NCBI RefSeq assembly: GCF_001761385.1
Contig: NZ_CP017476.1
Span: forward strand, 62,001 to 126,000
Length of the DNA: 64,000 nucleotides
Source of the DNA: Hydrogenophaga crassostreae
GTDB lineage: Bacteria; Pseudomonadota; Gammaproteobacteria; Burkholderiales; Burkholderiaceae_C
Direction: 5' to 3'
Made by a program: the position numbers and the translations under genes. Shown here piece by piece: positions 17,157 through 26,149 of the stretch (its first letter is position 1; every line of letters begins with the position of its first letter). The notes below the pieces were generated by a model. That model had not been told where the DNA came from, ran no database searches, and saw only the letters and a program-made list of their open reading frames with translations.

Positions 17157-17196
17157 AAAAAAGGCAGGCCGGTTTTTGGGTCGGGCTTGCCTTTTT
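17157..17196 (+). terminator. Terminator after the SHOCT gene
   Basis: AAAAAAGGCAGGCC pairs imperfectly with GGGCTTGCCTTTTTG across a short loop, 33 bases after the stop codon. A-runs on one side and T-runs on the other make it potentially bidirectional. Confidence 0.75.
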
Positions 17197-17281
17197 GTTG
17201 CCTGCGGGTGCCTTCAGGGGCTGGTCTTTACCCTGCGGTTACCGGTGATTCCAGGGCTGGCGCCCAGTGAATCACGCGCAT

Positions 17282-17887
17282 TCAAATCAGCCCTTCGGCT
17301 TTCATCGCTGCCTGCACGCCTGCCCGTGCCCCCACCCGCGCCCGGTACAGGCCGAGGTTGGTCAGGCCACTCAGATCGATGCCGAGCATGGCCGGCCAGC
17401 TGGTCACGGTGAAGCAATAGCCGTCGGCCACGGTGAAGGTGTCGCCCATCAGGTAGTCCTTGCCAGCCAGTTCGCCGTCGAGCCAGGTGAGGCGTTGCAT
17501 CAGGCGGTCTTTGGCCATGGCTTTTGCTTCATCGGGCATACCGGGCGTGAACAGGGGCGAGAAGCCCTTGTGCAGTTCGGTGCCGATGAAGTTGAGCCAG
17601 CTCTGCAACTGGTAGCGGGCCATGGTGCCGTTGGCGGGGGCGAGGTTTTTCTCGGGTGCCTGGTCGGCGATGTATTGCACGATGGCCGGGCCTTCGCGCA
17701 GGGTTTCGCCGGAGTCCAGCGCCAGGTAGGGCACATAGCCCAGCGGGTTGATCAGGCGGTAGTCGCTGCCGTCGGGCAGGGTTTTGGTTTTGGTGGGGGC
17801 TTTGATGGCCTCATGGGCCAGACCGGCTTCGTGCAGCGCGATGTGGGCTGAAAGGGAGCAGGCGCCGGGGGAGTAATACAGTTTCAA
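17282..17887 (-). CDS. Glutathione S-transferase, beta-class type
   Basis: A 201-residue glutathione transferase. The N-terminal thioredoxin-like domain starts MKLYYSPGACSLSAHIALHE; the cysteine in PGACSLS is the one used by bacterial beta-class enzymes. LGYVPYLAL, with its cis-proline, and EGPAIVQYIAD, the glutathione gamma-glutamyl site, follow. The helical C-terminal domain carries the YLMGDTFTVADGYCF N-capping motif. It conjugates glutathione to electrophiles or reduces peroxides in the cytosol. It is a single gene between the SHOCT gene and a small unknown gene. Confidence 0.92.
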   Translation of the reverse strand: MKLYYSPGACSLSAHIALHEAGLAHEAIKAPTKTKTLPDGSDYRLINPLGYVPYLALDSGETLREGPAIVQYIADQAPEKNLAPANGTMARYQLQSWLNFIGTELHKGFSPLFTPGMPDEAKAMAKDRLMQRLTWLDGELAGKDYLMGDTFTVADGYCFTVTSWPAMLGIDLSGLTNLGLYRARVGARAGVQAAMKAEGLI

Positions 17888-18043
17888 GGGGAAGCTTCTT
17901 TCGGTTGGGCCGTGGTGTGAAATGGAATACCGAGGCGGATGCTACCGATGAAATGGTCACCTTGTTGGCGCCACCCTGTTGTAGGGGCTTTGTCGGGCGC
18001 GGTGAATGCCGACCTGGCCATGCCCGATGGTCGGCATCCGGAC

Positions 18044-18280
18044 TCAGGGCCGGTCTTTCCAGTGGTCGTTGGCCGCTGCCACGGTCTGGAAGTGGATCGC
18101 GACCACGCTGGACACGGCGGTCAGGCTGTCGGCGTTGTTCGCGTAGTCTTCACGCAGTTTCTGGCGAATTTCCGCCGACGGCTGCGTGAGCTTGACAGCC
18201 ATGCGCGAGAGTTTGATGGCGAGCTCATAGCCTTCTTGTGGTGTGGTGGTTTTCAGGGTGGAGAGCCAAATGTCGGACAT
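18044..18280 (-). CDS. Small conserved-looking hypothetical protein
   Basis: A 78-residue protein, MSDIWLSTLKTTTPQEGYE at its start, mostly helical by composition and without signal or membrane segment. I do not recognise a family. The frame continues upstream, but AGGAAC before the ATG at 18280 and the loss of ordinary composition above it favour this start. It is likely a real gene because codon use is like that of its neighbours and no other strand offers a better frame. It is about 155 bases downstream of the GST start. Confidence 0.55.
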   Translation of the reverse strand: MSDIWLSTLKTTTPQEGYELAIKLSRMAVKLTQPSAEIRQKLREDYANNADSLTAVSSVVAIHFQTVAAANDHWKDRP

Positions 18281-18585
18281 GGTTGTTCCTGGGTTGTTTG
18301 ATTTGTGAGGCCGCAATCACTGGGCACACCTGTGGGCGATGGCTGGACTGCAACGGCATTCGGGCGGGGTGCCGGACCTTGACCCGAACGGCCTCCCTGC
18401 GAAGATCGTACGCCGATTCAGGGGCCGGCCCTGGGTGATGCGTTTGCGATGGATGCCCTTGGTGGACGCAGGGCCTGTTCGGCAATTGGTCTCAGCCACG
18501 ATCGCCAAACAGGGTATCTTATGGAGCCACTGTCGCGCTTGCGGCGATGGCACCCCCACAACACCGTCAAAAGGAAATTCGCCAT

Positions 18586-19593
18586 ATGGCCATGGGTCAC
18601 TTTGCATTCGCCAACAACACCAACCGTTTCCTCGCTGTGGAGCCGCTGGCCGAGCAGCCGTTTGCGGTGAGCGGTGTGCCCTACGATGGTGTGGTGACCA
18701 ACCGTCCGGGCGCGCGTTTTGGCCCCCAGGCCATTCGTGCGGCTTCGCTGATGCTGTGTGACGGCATTCACCCGGTGTTCAACGTGTCGCCCAATGAGCA
18801 CCTGGGTGATGCGCTCGACATGCGCCTGCCCAACGCCTCGCCTTTGGCCGAGGTGCGCAGCCACATCGAGCGGCAAGCGGCCGAACTGATGGCGAAGCAC
18901 CATTGTGTGTTCATTGGCGGCGACCACTCGATCACGCTCTCGCTGCTGCGCGCCGCCCATGCGGCCTATGGTGGCGGCCAGCCTTTGGCCTGCCTGCACT
19001 TTGACGCCCACTGCGACACCTGGACCGATCATTTCGGCGAACCCTCGGGTCACGGCACCTGGACCTACGAGGCTCTGAAAGAAGGCCTGATCAGCCCGGC
19101 GCACACGGTGCAGATCGGCATCCGTTCCAGCGGCGAGCGCGAAGCGCGGGAATACGTGGCCGATCAGGGTGGCGAGATTTTCACGGCGCGGGCGTTGCGC
19201 GGCCGGGATGGCAGCGGTCTGAAGCCGGCCATCGATGCGATTCGAAGCCGCATGGGCAACCGCCCGGTTTACCTCACGCTGGACATCGATTGCCTTGACC
19301 CCGCCTTTGCACCGGGTACCGGCACACCCGAGCCCGGTGGCCTGACCAGCTCGCAAGTGATGACTTTTCTGGAGGAACTGGCCGATCTGAATTTCATTGG
19401 CATGGACTGTGTGGAAGTGGCGCCGGCTTACGACCACGCCGAACTCACGAGCAATGCCGCTTCGGCTTTTGTCTGGACCTACCTCAGCGGGCAGGTGGCC
19501 AAGCGGGCAGGGAAACTGCCTGTCAAGCCCGGCAATGCGCTGAGCGGAGTGGCGAGGGCGCTGGCCAAAAGCCTTGGCCGCAAGGCGCCGTGA
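18586..19593 (+). CDS. speB: Agmatinase / ureohydrolase
   Basis: A 335-residue manganese ureohydrolase. Metal ligands are in the canonical motifs IGGDHS (residues about 107-112), FDAHCDTW (about 133-140) and LDIDCLDPAFAPGTG (about 232-246). An AAGGAA ribosome site favours 18586 over the ATG 13 codons earlier. The enzyme converts agmatine to putrescine and urea in the cytosol; related enzymes act on guanidinobutyrate, so the substrate is not certain. The next gene, 12 bases on, is a gamma-glutamylputrescine oxidase, which fits putrescine production feeding the Puu route. Confidence 0.85.
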   Translation: MAMGHFAFANNTNRFLAVEPLAEQPFAVSGVPYDGVVTNRPGARFGPQAIRAASLMLCDGIHPVFNVSPNEHLGDALDMRLPNASPLAEVRSHIERQAAELMAKHHCVFIGGDHSITLSLLRAAHAAYGGGQPLACLHFDAHCDTWTDHFGEPSGHGTWTYEALKEGLISPAHTVQIGIRSSGEREAREYVADQGGEIFTARALRGRDGSGLKPAIDAIRSRMGNRPVYLTLDIDCLDPAFAPGTGTPEPGGLTSSQVMTFLEELADLNFIGMDCVEVAPAYDHAELTSNAASAFVWTYLSGQVAKRAGKLPVKPGNALSGVARALAKSLGRKAP

Positions 19594-19605
19594 GGGTTTG
19601 ATCAG

Positions 19606-20937
19606 TTGACCGAAAGCAATTCCATGGCCGCCTCATTGATCCGTTCCGATACCCAGCTCAACCAGAAGAGCTACTACGAAGCCACCGTGCTCCGCTGCCC
19701 GGCAGATGAGCCCTTGCATGGCGCGGTTGACGCGGATGTGGTGATCGTGGGGGCCGGGTTGGCGGGTCTGAGTGCGGCGCTGGAGATGGCCCGGCGGGGC
19801 CTGAAAGTGGTCGTGCTGGAGGCCGACCGCATTGGCGGCGGGGCGAGTGGGCGCAACGGCGGTCAGGTGATCGTGGGTTACGCCAGCGGTCAGGCGCTGT
19901 TTGAGGAACAGCTGGGTGCCGACGATGCGCAGCGCGCCTGGGACATGTCGGTCGAGGCCGTGGATCTGGTGGAGCGGCGTGTCGAGCAATACGGCATCGA
20001 TTGCGACTGGGTGCGCGGTTACACCTACGTGGCCGAGACCCGGAAGAAGGCCCGGGCCCTGCGCGAAGAGGCCGACGACCATGAGCGGCGGGGTGTTCCC
20101 TGCGAATGGGCGGAGGGCAATGATGCGGTGCAGGGCCTGGTGAAGAGCCCTCGCTATGTGGCCGCGTTTCACGAAAAGCGATCAGGCCATTTGCACCCGC
20201 TGAAGTACGCGCTTGGACTGGCGCAGGCCGCGCAGGAGGCCGGCGTGAAGATCTATGAGCGCACGCCGGTGACCGCCTTTCAGCGCGGCTCGCAGCTGCG
20301 GGCCATTACGGGGCAAGGCGTGGTGACGGCGCGGTTTGGTCTGTTGGCGGGCAACTGCATGTTGCCGGAATATGGCCCGATGGTGGCCCCGGAAATCGCC
20401 CCGCGCATCATGCCCGTGGGCACCTACATCATCGGCACCGCGCCCATCGAGCAGGCTTTGAGCGATCGCCTGATTGCGCACAACGCGGCGGTGTGCGACA
20501 ACAACTTCGTGCTCGATTACTACCGCTTCAGCGCAGAGCGGCGCATGCTGTTTGGCGGGCGGGTGAGCTACACCACCCACACGCCGGGCAACCTGAAAGA
20601 GGTGATGGCCAAGCGCATGGGCGAGGTGTTTCCCGAGCTGGTGGGTACGCCGGTGGACTATGTGTGGGGTGGGTTTGTTGACATCAGCATGAACCGCGCC
20701 CCCGATTTTGGCCGGCTGGGCGACAACCTGTATTACCTGCAGGGCTTCAGCGGCCACGGTGTGGCCCTGACCGGACTGGCTGGCCAACTGGTGGCCGATG
20801 CGGTGGTCGGGCAGGCGGAGCGCTTTGACGTGTTCACCCGCCTGAAGCACCGCGAGTTTCCCGGCGGCGCCATGCTGCGCACCCCCAGCCTTGCGCTGGG
20901 CATGTTGTGGCACCGGATGAAAGACGCGCTGGGCTAG
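19606..20937 (+). CDS. puuB: Gamma-glutamylputrescine oxidase-like FAD enzyme
   Basis: A 443-residue FAD amine oxidase of the DadA/PuuB type. The dinucleotide fold reads VVIVGAGLAGLSAALEMA (residues about 47-64), with VLEADRIGGGASGRNGGQ next and a C-terminal FAD-binding segment YYLQGFSGHGVALTGLAGQL. PuuB oxidises gamma-glutamylputrescine to the aminoaldehyde with release of ammonia and H2O2. The start is taken as TTG at 19606 because GAGGG lies nine bases before it; an ATG at 19624 is the alternative. It follows agmatinase by 12 bases, so they are probably one operon. Confidence 0.85.
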   Translation: MTESNSMAASLIRSDTQLNQKSYYEATVLRCPADEPLHGAVDADVVIVGAGLAGLSAALEMARRGLKVVVLEADRIGGGASGRNGGQVIVGYASGQALFEEQLGADDAQRAWDMSVEAVDLVERRVEQYGIDCDWVRGYTYVAETRKKARALREEADDHERRGVPCEWAEGNDAVQGLVKSPRYVAAFHEKRSGHLHPLKYALGLAQAAQEAGVKIYERTPVTAFQRGSQLRAITGQGVVTARFGLLAGNCMLPEYGPMVAPEIAPRIMPVGTYIIGTAPIEQALSDRLIAHNAAVCDNNFVLDYYRFSAERRMLFGGRVSYTTHTPGNLKEVMAKRMGEVFPELVGTPVDYVWGGFVDISMNRAPDFGRLGDNLYYLQGFSGHGVALTGLAGQLVADAVVGQAERFDVFTRLKHREFPGGAMLRTPSLALGMLWHRMKDALG

Positions 20938-20977
20938 GCGCCTGCTCTTACTGCTGCTGAGGCTACCGGGGCGCTGT

Positions 20978-21466
20978 TCAGCGCAGGAAGTTGCCTTCAC
21001 TCACGCTTTCCAGGCGGGATACGCTCATGGTTCTGATCTTGCGTTCGAAGGTGATGGTGGCGTCGGCGATTTCTTCCATGCGGGGCAAGCGGCCCATCTG
21101 GACCTGGTGGGTTTCGTGCAGTTTCACGGTGGCTGTCATCCAGGGAAATCCGGAGCGTTCGACGCTCACGATTTCGCGCTCGGTGTTGATGCGTGCGTTG
21201 GCGAGCATGAGGGCTGCGCCGGCCCGCTTTTCATACTCGCACATCATGTCTTTGCCGCCGTCCACCTGCCATTCGCCTGTCGCATGGCCTGCACGGATGT
21301 GGACTTTGAGATCGTATGTGTAGTCGTCACAGGCCCTGTCTTTCCCGCGCATGACGGCCTCGTCGTGCTGGTTCAACCAATGGGCGATGTTCCGTTCGCT
21401 GAACATGAAGTAGCTGTGCGCGTAAAAGGCACCGGCCAAAATGGCCAGCCATGCGATTTTTCTCAT
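20978..21466 (-). CDS. Hypothetical membrane-anchored or exported protein
   Basis: A 162-residue protein with an N-terminal hydrophobic segment (residues 4-20, IAWLAILAGAFYAHSYF) that may be an uncleaved anchor or signal. The body is polar, with one cysteine in RACDDYTYDL and another in MMCEYEKRAG that could form a disulfide in the periplasm. No family recognised. It converges with puuB, with 40 bases between the stops. Codon use is normal for the window. Confidence 0.65.
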   Translation of the reverse strand: MRKIAWLAILAGAFYAHSYFMFSERNIAHWLNQHDEAVMRGKDRACDDYTYDLKVHIRAGHATGEWQVDGGKDMMCEYEKRAGAALMLANARINTEREIVSVERSGFPWMTATVKLHETHQVQMGRLPRMEEIADATITFERKIRTMSVSRLESVSEGNFLR

Positions 21467-21551
21467 GGATCCTCGTTCCCTGTTGTCGTGCCCGCCGTGG
21501 GGCGGTTGATTCTAGGGGCGAGCGCGGACGGCAGATTGTGTCGGTACGGCC

Positions 21552-21962
21552 TCAGTTCAGCGGCGTTTTCGCCAGCCGCTTTGCGTTGGCCATGGCGGTG
21601 CGGTGCACTGGCGCCAGGCCTTTGTTGATCACACCCATGCCCGCTTGCTGCATCTGGGTTGCCATGGCGCCCGGGGTGGCGCCGCCGCCCAGCCAGGGGT
21701 AGCACAGCGAGCGCCATGCGGTGGTGGCCAGGGTCTGACTGGCCAACAGGGTTTGCGCGCTCATGGCCAGCCACGACTCGGTGAATGCCTGCTCTTTTTC
21801 ATCGACCATGCGCTGGAATTCGACGCGGTCACGTTCAGAAGGCATGGGCCCGGCCAGCACCATGCGGGTCATCCGGTGGGTGACCACTTGCGAGGCGGCT
21901 GTGGCCAGTTCGCTGGACTTTTTGCTCAGTGCCTGGTGGTTGGTGTGACGGGGCGAGGCCAT
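21552..21962 (-). CDS. Phasin-like polyhydroxyalkanoate granule protein
   Basis: A 136-residue helical protein, MASPRHTNHQALSKKSSELA at the start, with a long amphipathic region around ATAASQVVTHRM, ESWLAMSAQTLLASQTLATT and a C-terminal AMANAKRLAK. It resembles the granule-associated phasins that coat PHA inclusions in Comamonadaceae; this is from overall pattern rather than a sharp motif. In support, TTGCTGCACCGCAA at 22125 upstream resembles sites proposed for the PHA repressor PhaR. Alternatively it is an unrelated helical cytosolic protein. Confidence 0.65.
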   Translation of the reverse strand: MASPRHTNHQALSKKSSELATAASQVVTHRMTRMVLAGPMPSERDRVEFQRMVDEKEQAFTESWLAMSAQTLLASQTLATTAWRSLCYPWLGGGATPGAMATQMQQAGMGVINKGLAPVHRTAMANAKRLAKTPLN

Positions 21963-22074
21963 GTTGATTTCCTTTCGTCGCGGGCTTGTGGCCAGCGGTT
22001 GACCCGGGACGGATGCAAACGATCAATCAACGGATGATCTCAAATTAGCATGGTTTCATGATGCGTGCCTAGCG

Positions 22075-22093
22075 CGCTCCAAAATTTGGAGCG
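22075..22093. promoter_or_regulatory. 19-bp perfect palindrome upstream of the phasin-like gene
   Basis: CGCTCCAAAATTTGGAGCG is a perfect inverted repeat around a single central A. It lies between the MocR stop (22162) and the phasin-like start (21962). With no T run it is unlikely to be an intrinsic terminator; an operator for the phasin gene is possible. Confidence 0.45.
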
Positions 22094-22124
22094 TAGTTGT
22101 GTGGTTTCACATGGCTTTGATGCG

Positions 22125-22138
22125 TTGCTGCACCGCAA
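22125..22138 (-). promoter_or_regulatory. Possible PhaR-type operator
   Basis: Read on the minus strand this is TTGCGGTGCAGCAA within TTTTGTTGCGGTGCAGCAAC. It resembles the TTGC/GCAA-rich sites I associate with the PHA granule repressor PhaR in betaproteobacteria. It is about 165 bases upstream of the phasin-like gene. The match is from memory and unverified. Confidence 0.35.
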
Positions 22139-22161
22139 CAAAACTGGCGCAGATGCGGGCG

Positions 22162-23688
22162 CTATCTGGCCGGTTTTTCAGGCCGTTTCGGCGCGATGCA
22201 GGCGTTGATCGATTGCGCCACAGTCTGCGCGATCATCGGACCGCAGCGCTGGATGGCGCTGAGGGGGGCATAGCCGTAGCCGATCACCAATCCCTGCAGG
22301 TCGCTGCGCGCCATGCAGTAGCTCGACAGGGGGCGCACGGTAAGGCCTTGGCGCGCCAGGGTTTGGGCAATGGCTTTGTCGTCTGCGTTGGTGGGCAGGC
22401 GCAGACACAGGTGCAGGCCTTGCTCGGCGCCACTGATGCGCGGCGGCAGGTCGGGAGCGCTCAACAAAGGCCTGAGCGCTTCGAGCAGGCATTGGCGTCG
22501 TTCGGCGTAGTTTTGCCGGGCGCGCCGCAGGGCGCTGCTGAAGTGGCCCATTTCAATGAACTCGGCCAGGGCCGCCTGCATCGGCATCTGGCCGGGGCGA
22601 TTGAGGTCATAGTGGGCCTGTTTGAAGGCCGTGGCCAGTGGCTTGGGCACCACGAGGTAACCCAGCTTGATGCCGGGGTAGAGCACCTTGGAGAAGGTGC
22701 CCATGTAGAGCACGCGCCCGTCGGTATCGAGTCCCTCCAGGCTGGAGATGGGCGGGCCGCTGAAGCGGTATTCGCTGTCGTAGTCGTCTTCCAGAATCCA
22801 GGCGCGGTGCTGGCGCGCGGTGAGCAAGAGCTGCTGGCGCCGGGGCAGTGACATCACGGCGCCGGTGGGGTATTGGTGGGAAGGGGTGACGTAGATCAGG
22901 CGCGGTGGTTTGTCTGGTCGCGCGGCGTCGGGGTTGATGCCTTCGTCGTCCACGGCCACCGGCTCGATGGCCAGACCCGTGGCCATGAAGGCCTTGACCG
23001 CACCCCAGTAGGCCGGGTCTTCGACCCACACGGTGTCGCCGTGGTCGGCCAGCATGCGCGCGCAGAGTTCGAGCGATTGCTGGGTGCCGGTGGTGACGAT
23101 GACCTGATCGGCATCGAGCTGCACGCTGCGCGAGACCCGCAGGTAGTCGGTAATGGCGCGGCGCAGCGGTGCGTAGCCTCCCGAGTTGTTGTAGTCGAGC
23201 ATGTCCGGGTAGGTCATGCGCCAGTGCTTGTTTTGCAGGCGTTGCCACAGCCCGATCGGAAAGGCACTGAAATCGGCGATGCCCGGCGTGAACGGCTGCA
23301 CCTCGAGCTCGGTGGCGCAAAACGTGGTGGACAAGGCTTTTCCGCGGGTCGACAGTTCGCCTGCGAGGCCTGGGTTCGCGCCGCGCCACCGGGCTTCGGT
23401 TGCCCGGCCAGAGTGCACGCGCGGCACGTTGTCGTTGACAAAGGTGCCACTGCCAATGCGGCTGACCAGATAGCCTTCCACGCTGAGCTGGTTGATTGCG
23501 GCCACGACGGTGTTGCGCGACAGGTTGAGGTCTTGCGCCAGATCGCGGCTGGAAGGCAGCCGCTCACCTGCGGGCAACTTGCCTTCCAGCAGCGCGCGGC
23601 GCAGGCTCTCGTAGAGCTGCCGGTGCAGGGGCAGGGCATCCTGATCGCCCAGGCGGGCCATTTCGGCAAGCAAGAATTCAGACAGCAT
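22162..23688 (-). CDS. MocR/PdxR-family regulator of the polyamine genes
   Basis: A 508-residue chimera: an N-terminal GntR winged helix (residues about 15-85; LPSSRDLAQDLNLSRNTVVAA with GYLVSRIGSGTFV) joined to a class I aminotransferase-like domain. In the latter, VTTGTQQSLELCARML, DYDSEYRF and the PLP-lysine region MGTFSKVLYPGIKLGY are seen. MocR proteins sense an amine or PLP adduct and switch promoters. The frame extends upstream into a repeat, so the start at MLSEFLL (23688) is used. It is divergent from puuD, and the bipartite site at 23807-23853 lies between them, with an identical site before puuC, making a polyamine-responsive role likely. Confidence 0.88.
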   Translation of the reverse strand: MLSEFLLAEMARLGDQDALPLHRQLYESLRRALLEGKLPAGERLPSSRDLAQDLNLSRNTVVAAINQLSVEGYLVSRIGSGTFVNDNVPRVHSGRATEARWRGANPGLAGELSTRGKALSTTFCATELEVQPFTPGIADFSAFPIGLWQRLQNKHWRMTYPDMLDYNNSGGYAPLRRAITDYLRVSRSVQLDADQVIVTTGTQQSLELCARMLADHGDTVWVEDPAYWGAVKAFMATGLAIEPVAVDDEGINPDAARPDKPPRLIYVTPSHQYPTGAVMSLPRRQQLLLTARQHRAWILEDDYDSEYRFSGPPISSLEGLDTDGRVLYMGTFSKVLYPGIKLGYLVVPKPLATAFKQAHYDLNRPGQMPMQAALAEFIEMGHFSSALRRARQNYAERRQCLLEALRPLLSAPDLPPRISGAEQGLHLCLRLPTNADDKAIAQTLARQGLTVRPLSSYCMARSDLQGLVIGYGYAPLSAIQRCGPMIAQTVAQSINACIAPKRPEKPAR

Positions 23689-23726
23689 AGGCTCTAAGGG
23701 GTCGGCGGCGGGTTGCCTTTTAAGCC

Positions 23727-23800
23727 CACCGCGGAACCGGCTCTGCCGGGCCGCCAGTGGGGTCCCCTCGGGGGGAAAACGCGAAGCGGCGCAGGGGGGC
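23727..23800 (-). repeat. Dispersed GC-rich palindromic repeat, minus orientation
   Basis: Read on the minus strand: a CCCCCCTGCGCCGCTTCGCG start, CCCCGAGGGG, then GGCGGCCCGGCAGAGCCGG and a CCGCGG end. It belongs to the same family as the copies at 26150, 30246, 31274, 35203 and others. Unlike most of them, it does not follow a stop codon; it lies in the mocR/puuD divergent gap just upstream of mocR. Confidence 0.8.
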
Positions 23801-23806
23801 CTCCGA

Positions 23807-23853
23807 ATTGGCACCATAAACTGGCTTCAACTGGCGCTGATTGTGATCCAATT
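23807..23853. promoter_or_regulatory. Bipartite operator (copy 1) between mocR and puuD
   Basis: ATTGGCACCAT (23807-23817), 27 bases, then GATCCAATT (23845-23853). The outer parts form the inverted pair ATTGG/CCAAT. The exact reverse complement of both blocks with the same 27-base gap occurs at 33647-33693 before puuC. Within the gap, ACTGGC is repeated (23820 and 23830). The site ends 36 bases before the puuD start. The adjacent MocR-family regulator is the obvious candidate to bind it. Confidence 0.75.
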
Positions 23854-23889
23854 GCACCGCCACAATCAAGCTACAAGACTGGAGACCCG

Positions 23890-24696
23890 ATGAACAAGCT
23901 GCCGCCCTGTCTGGTTTGGCTGCCCGCCGATCACCGCCTTTTGGGTGACCAAGGCCACCAGATGCCCTTTTTGATGCTGGGTGACAAATACGCTCGCGCC
24001 GTCAAGGTGGGTGCGAAAGCGCAGCCGCTGCTGTTTCCGCTGGCCGATATCGGGTCGATCGACGAACTGTTGTCACTGGTGGATGGGGTCATGCTCACGG
24101 GCTCGCCTTCCAACGTGCACCCCTCCCATTTCAACGAAGAGGTGGCCGACCCCAGCCTGCCACTCGATCCGGTGCGCGACGAACTGACCTTCGCGCTGGC
24201 GAAGGCTTGCGTGCAGCAGGGTGTGCCCTTGCTGGGCGTGTGCCGCGGTTTCCAGGAAATCAACGTGGCCATGGGCGGTTCCTTGCACCAGCAGGTGCAA
24301 AACGAGCCCGGCCTCATGGACCACCGTGAGTCCAAGAGCGCGCCGCTCGAAGAGCAATACGCGCCCAGCCACGCCATCATTCCGGTGGCGGGCAGCGCCT
24401 TGCAGGCCTGGGCCGGAGGCGCGGCCGAGGTGCGGGTCAACTCCCTCCATGGCCAGGGCATCAAGCGCCTGGCGCCGGGCCTTGAGGCCATGGCACACGC
24501 ACCCGACGGCGTGGTCGAGGCTTTTGCTGTGAAAGGGGCTGCCGCGTTCGCTTTTGCGGTCCAGTTTCATCCAGAATGGCGATGCTGGGAAAACCCGTTT
24601 TACGCCGCCATTTTTGAGGCGTTTGGCGAAGCCTGCCGGGCGCGGCGCAGCGTGCGTTTGCAGGCCGCCGATGGACCCTCTGGAGCACCAGCCTGA
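23890..24696 (+). CDS. puuD: Gamma-glutamyl-GABA hydrolase (PuuD-like, class I amidotransferase fold)
   Basis: A 268-residue peptidase C26 / glutamine-amidotransferase-fold hydrolase. The nucleophile elbow is LLGVCRGFQEIN (Cys near 118), and the His-Glu pair is in QFHPEWR near the C-terminus; MLTGSPSNVHP forms the oxyanion-side loop. It cleaves gamma-glutamyl-GABA to glutamate and GABA in the last Puu step. The start at 23890 follows GGAGAC. It is the first gene downstream of the bipartite operator and is followed 82 bases later by puuA. Confidence 0.9.
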   Translation: MNKLPPCLVWLPADHRLLGDQGHQMPFLMLGDKYARAVKVGAKAQPLLFPLADIGSIDELLSLVDGVMLTGSPSNVHPSHFNEEVADPSLPLDPVRDELTFALAKACVQQGVPLLGVCRGFQEINVAMGGSLHQQVQNEPGLMDHRESKSAPLEEQYAPSHAIIPVAGSALQAWAGGAAEVRVNSLHGQGIKRLAPGLEAMAHAPDGVVEAFAVKGAAAFAFAVQFHPEWRCWENPFYAAIFEAFGEACRARRSVRLQAADGPSGAPA

Positions 24697-24778
24697 AACG
24701 ACACCACTTGCCAGCCTTTCCCCGAAGTTTTCCTGTTTTTCCGACCCACACAATCACAACTCAGCGAAGGAATTGCCT

Positions 24779-26149
24779 ATGACGACCCCACCCAAAAAGA
24801 TGAGCTTCAACGATCTGGAGACCTGGCTCAACGAGCGCCGCGTCACCGAAATCGAGTGTCTGGTGCCCGACTTGACCGGTGTGGCGCGCGGCAAGATCCT
24901 GCCTCGCGAGAAGTTCACGGAAGACCGGGGCATGCGTTTGCCACAGGGTATTGTGTGCATGGGTGTGACGGGGGAGTTCCCTGTGAGCGGCCCCTACTAC
25001 GATGTGGTCGACCCGACCGACAAAGACATGCAGTTGCGCCCCGTGCCCGAATCGGTGCGTCTGGTGCCATGGGCCACCGACCCCACCGCCCAGGTGATCC
25101 ACGATTGTTTTGACCACGAAGGCAAGCTGGTGCCGTTTGCACCACGCAGCGTGTTGCGCCATGTGTGCGACCTGTACGAAGCCGAAGGCTGGGACCCGGT
25201 GGTCGCGCCCGAACTGGAGTTCTACCTGACGGCCCGCAACACCGATCCCAACACACCACTGAAGTCGCCCATCGGCCGCAGTGGCCGCGCCGAGACCTCG
25301 CGCCAGGCGTATTCGATCGATGCGGTGAACGAGTTCGATCCGCTGTTCGAGGACATCTACGCTTATTGCGAGCAGATGGAGCTCAACGTCGATACGCTGA
25401 TCCACGAAGTGGGTGCGGGCCAGATGGAAATCAACTTCTTCCACGCCCACCCGCTGGGTCTGGCCGACGAGGTGTTTTTCTTCAAGCGCACGGTGCGCGA
25501 AGCGGCGATGCGCCACGACATGTATGCCACGTTCATGGCCAAGCCCATCGCGGGTGAGCCGGGCAGCGCGATGCACATCCACCAGAGCATTGTGGACAAG
25601 AAAACCGGCAAGAACATCTTCAGCAACGAAGATGGAACAGAGACCGACGCGTTCTACCACTACATCGGCGGCCTGCAGCGTTACATCCCGTCGGCGATGG
25701 TGCTGGTGGCGCCCTACGTGAACAGCTACCGCCGCCTGTCGCGCAATTCCGCCGCACCCATCAACATCGAATGGGGCAAGGACAACCGCACCGTGGGCAT
25801 CCGCTCGCCGATCGCGTCGGCACAGGCCCGCCGTGTCGAGAACCGCGTGATCGGTGCCGACGCCAACCCCTACATCGCCATGGCCATGACCCTGGCTTGC
25901 GGCTACCTGGGCATGAAGAACAAGCTCAAGCCCAAGGCCGAGATGAAGGGCGACGCTTACCTGGCGCCTTACTCGCTGCCCCGCAGCCTGGGCGAAGCGC
26001 TGGACTGGCTCAAGCGCGAGCCCGAGCTGCACGAGATCCTGGGCAAAGAGTTTGTGACGATCTACTCCGAGATCAAGGAACTGGAATACGACGAGTTCAT
26101 GAAGGTGATCTCGCCCTGGGAGCGTGAGCACCTGCTATTACACGTGTAA
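24779..26149 (+). CDS. puuA: Gamma-glutamylputrescine synthetase (glutamine synthetase family)
   Basis: A 456-residue glutamine-synthetase-family enzyme with the catalytic domain signatures ELEFYLT, GAGQMEINFFHAHPLG, GSAMHIHQSI and NRTVGIRSP. The length and the shortened loops fit PuuA/SpuI type enzymes rather than housekeeping GlnA. It ligates glutamate to putrescine with ATP, entering the glutamylated route to GABA. AAGGA lies before the ATG at 24779. It follows puuD and precedes an aminotransferase, and a palindromic repeat begins immediately at its stop codon. Confidence 0.9.
   Translation: MTTPPKKMSFNDLETWLNERRVTEIECLVPDLTGVARGKILPREKFTEDRGMRLPQGIVCMGVTGEFPVSGPYYDVVDPTDKDMQLRPVPESVRLVPWATDPTAQVIHDCFDHEGKLVPFAPRSVLRHVCDLYEAEGWDPVVAPELEFYLTARNTDPNTPLKSPIGRSGRAETSRQAYSIDAVNEFDPLFEDIYAYCEQMELNVDTLIHEVGAGQMEINFFHAHPLGLADEVFFFKRTVREAAMRHDMYATFMAKPIAGEPGSAMHIHQSIVDKKTGKNIFSNEDGTETDAFYHYIGGLQRYIPSAMVLVAPYVNSYRRLSRNSAAPINIEWGKDNRTVGIRSPIASAQARRVENRVIGADANPYIAMAMTLACGYLGMKNKLKPKAEMKGDAYLAPYSLPRSLGEALDWLKREPELHEILGKEFVTIYSEIKELEYDEFMKVISPWEREHLLLHV

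Noticed and set aside
18317..18585. A regulatory RNA or gene in the gap before agmatinase
   Set aside because: Frames on both strands are short and of poor composition, and no clear hairpin or riboswitch-like structure was seen.
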